Positions 62,878-64,000 of a stretch of DNA of 64,000 nucleotides are shown here, piece by piece; position 1 is the first letter of the stretch; each line of letters begins with the position of its first letter. This stretch comes from Martelella lutilitoris (GTDB lineage: Bacteria; Pseudomonadota; Alphaproteobacteria; Rhizobiales; Rhizobiaceae). The notes beneath the pieces were generated by a model that saw nothing but the letters and a program-made list of their open reading frames with translations, had not been told where the DNA came from and made no database searches. The stretch lies in contig NZ_VCLB01000009.1 of NCBI RefSeq assembly GCF_005924265.1, positions 62,001 through 126,000 of the forward strand, read 5' to 3'. The translations under genes were made by a program, and so were the position numbers.

Positions 62878-64000
62878 ATGTCAGACCCTCAATCCAGACG
62901 TCCCTCGCTGAGTGATCGCACCAATACGGCGATCGAACAGGCCATGGCTTCCGGCCGAATCAAGCCGCGCTCGGCGCTGCTCTTCGTCGGTCCGGCCGTC
63001 ATCGCCTCCATCGCCTATGTCGATCCCGGCAATTACGCGACGAACATCCAGGCGGGCGCCGGCTATGGCTATACGCTGCTGTGGGTCGTGCTGTTCGCCA
63101 ATCTGATCGCCATGCTGTTCCAGGGCCTGTCCGCCAAGCTCGGCATCGTCACCGGCCGCAATCTGGCGGAAGTCTGTCGCGACGAGTTTTCCAAGCCCGT
63201 TGTGATCGCGATGTGGATCGTCAGCGAGATCGCCGCCATGGCGACCGATCTTGCCGAGTTTCTCGGCGGCGCCATCGGCCTTGCGCTGCTGTTCGACATG
63301 CCGTTGATGGCGGGCATGGGCGTCACGGCGATTGTGACCTACGGCATCCTGCTGTTCGAACGGCGCGGTTTCCGCCCGATGGAGCTGATCATTGGCGCGC
63401 TGATCGGCGTGATCAGCCTCTGCTACATCGTCGAACTGTTCATCGCCCCGATCGCCTGGGGCGAGGCGGCCTTCCACATCGTCAGGCCGGACCTTCCCGA
63501 CGCCACGGCGCTGGCGATCGCCGTCGGCATCATCGGCGCGACCGTGATGCCGCACGCCGTGTTCCTGCATTCGGGCCTTACCCAGCACCGCATCAGGATC
63601 GGCAACGAGGCCGACCGCCGCCGTGTGCTGCGCTTTTCCAACACCGAGGTTGTGCTGGCGCTCGCCGTTGCCGGCGTGGTCAACATGGCGATGGTGATGA
63701 TGGCGGCAAGCGCCTTCCACAAGGGCCACAGCGAGGTGGCCGAGATCGAGACCGCCTATCACATGCTGACCCCGCTTCTCGGCGGGGCGGCAGCCGGCGC
63801 CTTCCTGATTTCGCTGATCGCTTCGGGCATATCGAGCTCGGTGGTCGGCACCATGGCGGGGCAGATGATCATGCAGGGTTTTGTCGGTTTCCGCATTCCC
63901 ATCTGGCTGCGCCGGCTGATCACCATGGCGCCGGCCTTCATCGTCGTGGCGCTCGGCGTCAATGCGACGGAAGCGCTGGTCGTCAGCCAGATCATCCTGT
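62878..64000 (+). CDS. mntH: MntH, Nramp-family manganese/divalent metal transporter, N-terminal part
   Basis: From ATG 62878 the frame is open to the window end (about 374 residues of a usual ~450). It has the Nramp metal motif DPGNYATN in the first helix, and the sixth-helix VMPHAVFLHSGL, matching the metal ligands D, N, and the MPH motif. It imports Mn2+ (and Fe2+) with protons. Low-GC upstream DNA holds its promoter and MntR operator. The gene is partial only because the window ends. Confidence 0.95.
   Translation, partial: MSDPQSRRPSLSDRTNTAIEQAMASGRIKPRSALLFVGPAVIASIAYVDPGNYATNIQAGAGYGYTLLWVVLFANLIAMLFQGLSAKLGIVTGRNLAEVCRDEFSKPVVIAMWIVSEIAAMATDLAEFLGGAIGLALLFDMPLMAGMGVTAIVTYGILLFERRGFRPMELIIGALIGVISLCYIVELFIAPIAWGEAAFHIVRPDLPDATALAIAVGIIGATVMPHAVFLHSGLTQHRIRIGNEADRRRVLRFSNTEVVLALAVAGVVNMAMVMMAASAFHKGHSEVAEIETAYHMLTPLLGGAAAGAFLISLIASGISSSVVGTMAGQMIMQGFVGFRIPIWLRRLITMAPAFIVVALGVNATEALVVSQIIL

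Overview
The window is a high-GC chromosomal segment of an alphaproteobacterium of the order Hyphomicrobiales (Rhizobiales), most likely a member of or close to the Rhizobiaceae. Four things point there. A circularly permuted, two-piece tmRNA gene is present. CckA is present. A ~2,080-residue growth-pole-ring protein (GPR/RgsE family) is present, a hallmark of polar-growing Rhizobiales. Five ~107-bp copies of RIME1-like rhizobial intergenic elements are present. The genus cannot be fixed from sequence alone. No rRNA, tRNA, phage, insertion sequence or CRISPR array was seen.

Layout. 1-6.2 kb: the end of a cpdB-type nucleotidase, a low-GC TIR-domain gene that looks acquired, the cell-cycle kinase CckA, a FliO-like membrane protein and a DksA-like regulator. 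6.2-12.3 kb: a SixA-type phosphatase, the YcjX/YcjF pair, a secreted unknown protein, the folate genes folP-folB-folK and an adrenodoxin-type ferredoxin. 12.8-19.1 kb: the giant GPR/RgsE coiled-coil gene with an internal 84-residue repeat. 19.3-33.3 kb: a divergent catabolic island. Leftward run a GntR/FCD regulator, a peroxiredoxin-like protein and a complete branched-chain-type ABC importer (livK-G-F-H-M). Rightward runs a complete 4-oxalocrotonate branch of the catechol meta-cleavage pathway (ferredoxin, catechol 2,3-dioxygenase, HbpS-like protein, semialdehyde dehydrogenase, hydratase, acylating acetaldehyde dehydrogenase, aldolase, decarboxylase, tautomerase, membrane ABM protein). Two similar inverted repeats in the shared promoter region are likely GntR operators. 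33.3-47.4 kb: housekeeping and envelope genes (RarD, citramalate synthase, GFA enzyme, CysS, Omp25/31-type porin, a lipoprotein, L,D-transpeptidase, nucleoside hydrolase, TauE, CobU, orphan betaine-binding protein, RecD-like helicase, a COG4315 protein with an ECF sigma factor, LysE exporter).

47.4-57.9 kb: the acetolactate synthase operon (large then small subunit) behind a readable Leu/Ile/Val leader peptide and attenuator; miaA and serB diverging from overlapping start codons; and the co-directional block thyA-folA-hflK-hflC-DUF2065-Do protease. 58-59.3 kb: the tmRNA gene followed by sspB, the adaptor that hands tmRNA-tagged proteins to ClpXP, then two small genes. 59.4-64 kb: a HerA-like ATPase, an ArsR-type regulator, a DUF1127 protein, and mntR diverging from mntH, with an MntR-like palindrome inside the mntH promoter; mntH runs off the end.

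The strongest points for a second look are the RIME-like elements whose terminal CTAG supplies stop codons to five neighbouring genes, the TIR plus cysteine-cluster protein, the twin operators of the catabolic island, the ilv leader, and the ECF sigma gene whose frame stays open antisense through lysE. Start sites were chosen by eye from Shine-Dalgarno spacing and family length; no database search was possible.
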